NCBI GenBank assembly: GCA_029204225.1
Contig: CM055113.1
Coordinates: 28,689,252 to 28,747,251 of the forward strand
Source of the DNA: Diphasiastrum complanatum
Lineage: Eukaryota > Streptophyta > Lycopodiopsida > Lycopodiales > Lycopodiaceae
Length of the DNA stretch: 58,000 bases
Direction: 5' to 3'
Shown: piece after piece, positions 54,364 to 58,000 of the stretch
Numbering within the stretch: position 1 is the first letter of the stretch
Layout of the letters: each line of letters starts with the position of its first letter
Translations under genes and position numbers: made by a program
The notes under the pieces: generated by a model
Databases searched by the model: none
What the model saw: only the letters and a program-made list of their open reading frames with translations
Told to the model about the DNA's origin: nothing

Positions 54364-57248
54364 ATGAGGACGAGGAAAGCAAACTATCCCACTCCAACAG
54401 ATGGAATTACATTCAGTATAAGACCACGTCCTCAGAAAAGGGTCTGGCATACAGTAACTATTCTTTCACCAAGACCATCAAAATTACGACGAATCGCCAG
54501 AAGAGAAGGTATCCATTTTTGCGGATTTGATCATCTTCCTGACGATTTGCTCCTTTCCATTATCCTGGCAGTCAGCTCCTCAGCCGATAAACCATGCGAT
54601 CTTGTGAATACCATGCTAACGTAAGTCTCATTAGCTTTGATGTTTTCTTGCTGACTCTCCTTGTAATTCTCTTGCAAATGGATAATTCAAAAAGTATGTG
54701 ACTTCAATAACGAGAGGGTGCGTTCTTATGTCAAGTTAGTATAGCTGATTATGGTTGATGCCATGGTCTTTGTGATTCTTTCAGTTGCTTCATCTGCTAC
54801 TTAAACGACATGATAATGAATAGGCTTGTAGATGTAATCTGAATCTGAAGTTGTCATGTATCGACGTAAGTGTTTACCGTCCTTCAATTAGATTTCGGTT
54901 GATTGAGTAGCACAGTGCTTGCTTGTTCTAAAAAAGAGTCAAGGGTTGGAGCTCGAGTTTTTCAGCTCCTACGTTCTTGAACTTGAAGCCACAAACTGGA
55001 CTGTTTTACTAAGTCATAGTTAAAGAAAATTTTAAGAGTAACTTAAGGCATTTCATGGCGTTTGAGTCCTTGAGAGCTGCTTATAACAATTCTGCTGCTG
55101 TTTCTCTACAGGTGTAGAAGGTTTTGTGCTGCAGCAACACATCAACAAGTTTTGGCAAATGCATCAGCAGCTGCTTTAGCAGTTAGAGCATGTAACTGGT
55201 CGGATGGTGCACATCGATTTCTCAAACAGTGTGCGGATGCAGGAAATAAGGAGGCCTGTTACGTTCTTGGGATGGTCAGTACGATATCTTATGTTCATTA
55301 CACTTCTAGCTGATTCTGTTCGTCCCTGCTATTTTTCAATTCTTAATGGTAGTCTTTAGATCACAGCAATAGCAAAATCAATAACGAAAGTCAATGAACG
55401 ACAGGGCGAATTGAATTGTACCTGAAGTTTTGGTATTCGTCTTGTCTTTCTTGCTTTTGTTGACATTTTTATTAATGATACGCACATATCACAGAAGCAG
55501 TAACCAAACAAAATAATTGAGAAAGCTAATTTTCTACACGCGTACGTAAGCAATAGACAGATTTATTGAGAAAGTTAACGATTGCACAAGTAAATAATCG
55601 AATAAGATCTGTTTCAGAAGTCATTTTCCTGAGTATTTTCTAATACCTTTTGATGTCAAGAATCGCTCAGCTTCACCAAACTTCAAATTATTTGAAAACG
55701 CTGATTTGATAATCTGCTTTAAGATGTACTCCAATACATGGTTTGTTAGTGAATACTTACTTTTCTCAAACAGTGCGTTAAGGTCCATGTTTTCATATTC
55801 ACTCATGCGATTTTACTATATTGAATTTTTATCATATGTAATTGACGTTTCGTGATTCTTAGAATTTGAAGTCGTGCGACTTTTGCATTGTGGTAGTGAT
55901 GACTGCTTTTCCGTTATTGATTTTTTCTCGGCTTATGGTTGTTGAGAGCGATCTTTTAGATAGCTTTTGTTGGCATGTATAATCTGCTTTTACTATACAA
56001 TCATATGTCTCGACGTCTTGTTCGACATCTGAAACAATATTTTGACAATTAATGAGATAGTTCTGTGACTACGATATCGCCGCTTATGTTATTGCATATT
56101 GGAAATCTGGAATTTGATGCGTAGAAGTTATGCATTGTTTGTTTGACGTTAGCACTAGTTTTAGATCACTAGATCCATATTCTTGAACTTTGTAATGATA
56201 GTATATTTATTTGTAGATGCTGCTGCATAGAGTTATAAGCACGTCGAAAGACTCAATAGACCTTTTTTGGATCTCAAGTTTCTTCGCGATGAAGTTCTTA
56301 CCATAGTCCTTGTTATTTAGACACCGTCAAAGATTTGTTCAAAGTTTCAAATCTAACGCTGTTATAAAACGTAATTTCCCGTGGACTTTGCGTATGCAGA
56401 TTCTCTTCTATTGTATTCGGAATAGAGGTGGAGGTGCTTCTCTAATGGCTAAAGCAGCTGTGGCGTCACATTCCGCTGCTCTTCACTCCCTTGCAGTGAT
56501 TCAGTTCAATGGAAGTGGAGGAATTCGCAAGGACAAAGATCTGAAAGCAGGAGTCGCTCTGTGTGCTAGAGCAGCTGCCTTAGGTCATGTCGATGCGATG
56601 CGTGAGTTAGGCCATTGTTTGCAGGATGGATACGGTGTGACAAAAAACATTGTGGAAGGCCGGCGCCTCTTGCTTGAAGCTAACGCTCGAGAGGCAGCAG
56701 CGGCTGTTGCAGCTTCACCACGAAGATTTGTGGAGACTACGCTGAAGATGTCTGCAAATTGTACCGCTGTACGATGCCTACATCATCATTTATACTACCA
56801 CCAAGTTTTGTACAAATCCAACACCGTTCTTTGCTCCGCTGTGGAGCACCCATCGTTCTCGTCTCCCACGTTAGATCGCCTCCATGTTCATAGATTCGTC
56901 CAAGGAGGTGGTTGCTCCTTATTAAGCGATTTTGGTTGCAATGTTCCCCCTCCAAAGCTTCATGTAGCACATAGATTTTTGGTAGACTGGTTCATGCATA
57001 ACCCTCCCACTGGCCTTAAATTATGTTCACATGGCAATTGTGGTAGACCAGAAACAAGGCGGCATGAATTTAGGAGATGCTCTGCCTGCGGTACTGTCAA
57101 CTACTGCTCACGGGCTTGTCAAGCATTGGATTGGAAGATCAGACACAAACAGGAATGCACACCTACAGCAAATTGGGAAGATCTTGAAGGGAACGACGTG
57201 GCAGAAGATGCAGCAGAACGAATCTTGAACGAAATCGAAGATTTTTAA
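54364..57248 (+). CDS. F-box protein with Sel1-like repeats and MYND zinc finger (At1g67340 type)
   Basis: Three exons join in phase: 54364-54620 (donor AC|GTAAGT), 55112-55274 (acceptor CTACAG, donor ATG|GTCAGT) and 56400-57248 (acceptor TATGCAG), giving 422 residues. Residues 1-50 are basic. The F-box starts FDHLPDDLLLSIIL at 55 and spans the first intron (CRRFCAAA). Next come Sel1-like helices (AVASHSAALHSLAVIQFN, ALGHVDAMRELGHCLQDGYG). The MYND finger runs from Cys349 to Cys393 (CSHGNCGRPETRRHEFRRC, then CGTVNYCSRACQALDWKIRH) with all metal-binding Cys/His in place. Family members are thought to act as substrate adaptors of SCF ubiquitin ligases, with MYND mediating protein contacts; the substrate is unknown. 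The ATG is the first in frame after upstream stops. No stops or frameshifts: this is the one clearly intact host gene here. Confidence 0.95.
55621..55806 (-). other. Antisense 61-codon frame inside intron 2
   Basis: The minus-strand frame starts MSEYENMDLNALFEKSKYSL and ends KGIRKYSGK. It has balanced, protein-like composition despite the AT-rich intron. It matches no family I know. It could be a fragment of a mobile element inserted in the intron or chance. Confidence 0.2.
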
Positions 57249-58000
57249 TAGCACATGAGATTCCGACACATTTACAACTCTTGCATCATCAAAAGCCTAC
57301 AACGAGCGTTGTGCCTCGTATGGCTTGTTCGTGACGTCTTGTTGCAGCGTTATCTTGACTGCAAGAACAAATGCAACCGCTAATTCAATGTTAGGTTCAA
57401 GAATCGAATTGGTTAGAGCAACTTTGGATACCGCTGCTTTCATATGGTGTCTTGTACTATTTTCACATGGCGACCGTGGTGCTTATTATTTGTCTAGGTC
57501 CTAACATGCTAAGTGGTAGAGGTGTCGTGCAAGATCGCCATGATAATGTTTGGCGAGGATGGAAATGCCTTGGCTTTGTAACAAGGAGGTGCAGGTATAT
57601 GTTAGAGGACATTTTAACCAAAATGATTTGTACCATAAAGTTTTTTGAGTAACATAATTTGGATCACGGGATGTCAAACAACTTGGCAAAATCATGAGGT
57701 GTGAATGTTGCTACTTGCATGTATATGAGAGCATACGGGTTAAGGTGAGGTAATCTTATAGGGCTTCGGTTTGTGAAGCAAGATAATCTTTTGAAATATT
57801 GTGAAATGTAAAAAGCTTGGAGTAACTATAAAGTGGACTAATGTAAGCAAAGCCATAATTGTTAAATCACCAACATTCTCTTGGTATGGGGTTGTTTTAT
57901 TCACTCTTCCTAAGAGGTTGAAATGTGTAATAGATTTGTGGGTGGGTGTTAAGACCTAAGTTGTATGAAACAAGGACCATTTTAGTGTCCCTTTTGCTAT
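57249..58000. other. 3' flank of the F-box/MYND gene; nothing else seen
   Basis: It probably contains the 3' untranslated region. No clear polyadenylation signal can be assigned, and the frames at 57452-57695 have no recognisable content. Confidence 0.5.

Overview
This looks like nuclear DNA of a land plant. It is AT-rich and dominated by old Ty1/copia and Ty3/gypsy LTR retrotransposon remnants and by very long (GA)n microsatellites. It carries one clear host gene, an F-box/MYND-finger protein of the At1g67340 type with plant GT-AG introns. The unusual transposase-like gene and the giant GA tracts would fit a non-flowering plant such as a fern, but that placement is only a guess. I saw no bacterial, organellar, rRNA or tRNA genes.

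Layout: (1) 1-6 kb. A broken histone H3 variant resembling CENH3, with a proline-rich N-tail, two in-frame stops and one frameshift. It is followed on the minus strand by two tandem multi-exon genes. The upstream one (3120-5811) looks transposase-like; the downstream one (1384-2854) has its own TATA box and is unknown. Together they may be one two-gene mobile element. (2) 6-22 kb. A copia element (7505-10967) with gag to RT but many stops; a short internally deleted copia derivative with LTR ends and PBS (12276-14518); a minus-strand gypsy 5' end (gag piece, repeat-rich leader, tRNA-Asp-type PBS, LTR; 16240-18511); a plus-strand gypsy pol fragment (18523-20275); and a minus-strand copia 5' end (20271 to about 21780). 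(3) 22-40 kb. Mostly unrecognised AT-rich DNA with giant GA tracts, a G-quadruplex motif, a second repeat-rich leader-like array (29.5-30.1 kb) and a GC-rich promoter-like island with three TCP-type sites (32.5-32.8 kb). (4) 40.3-47.7 kb. A nested cluster: a copia LTR split by another copia element, which is itself split by a gypsy element. Beside it is a plus-strand copia integrase/RT/RNase H remnant with a complete LTR. (5) 48.4-50.7 kb. Three copia fragments in mixed orientation. (6) 53.4-57.3 kb. The F-box/MYND gene: GC-rich upstream region, three coding exons, intact 422-residue product.

Most nonsense codons in the decayed coding regions sit where family patterns suggest Gln, Arg or Trp, so they look like C-to-T or G-to-A transitions. 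That is the expected footprint of cytosine methylation and deamination in silenced plant chromatin. The F-box/MYND gene shows no such damage.
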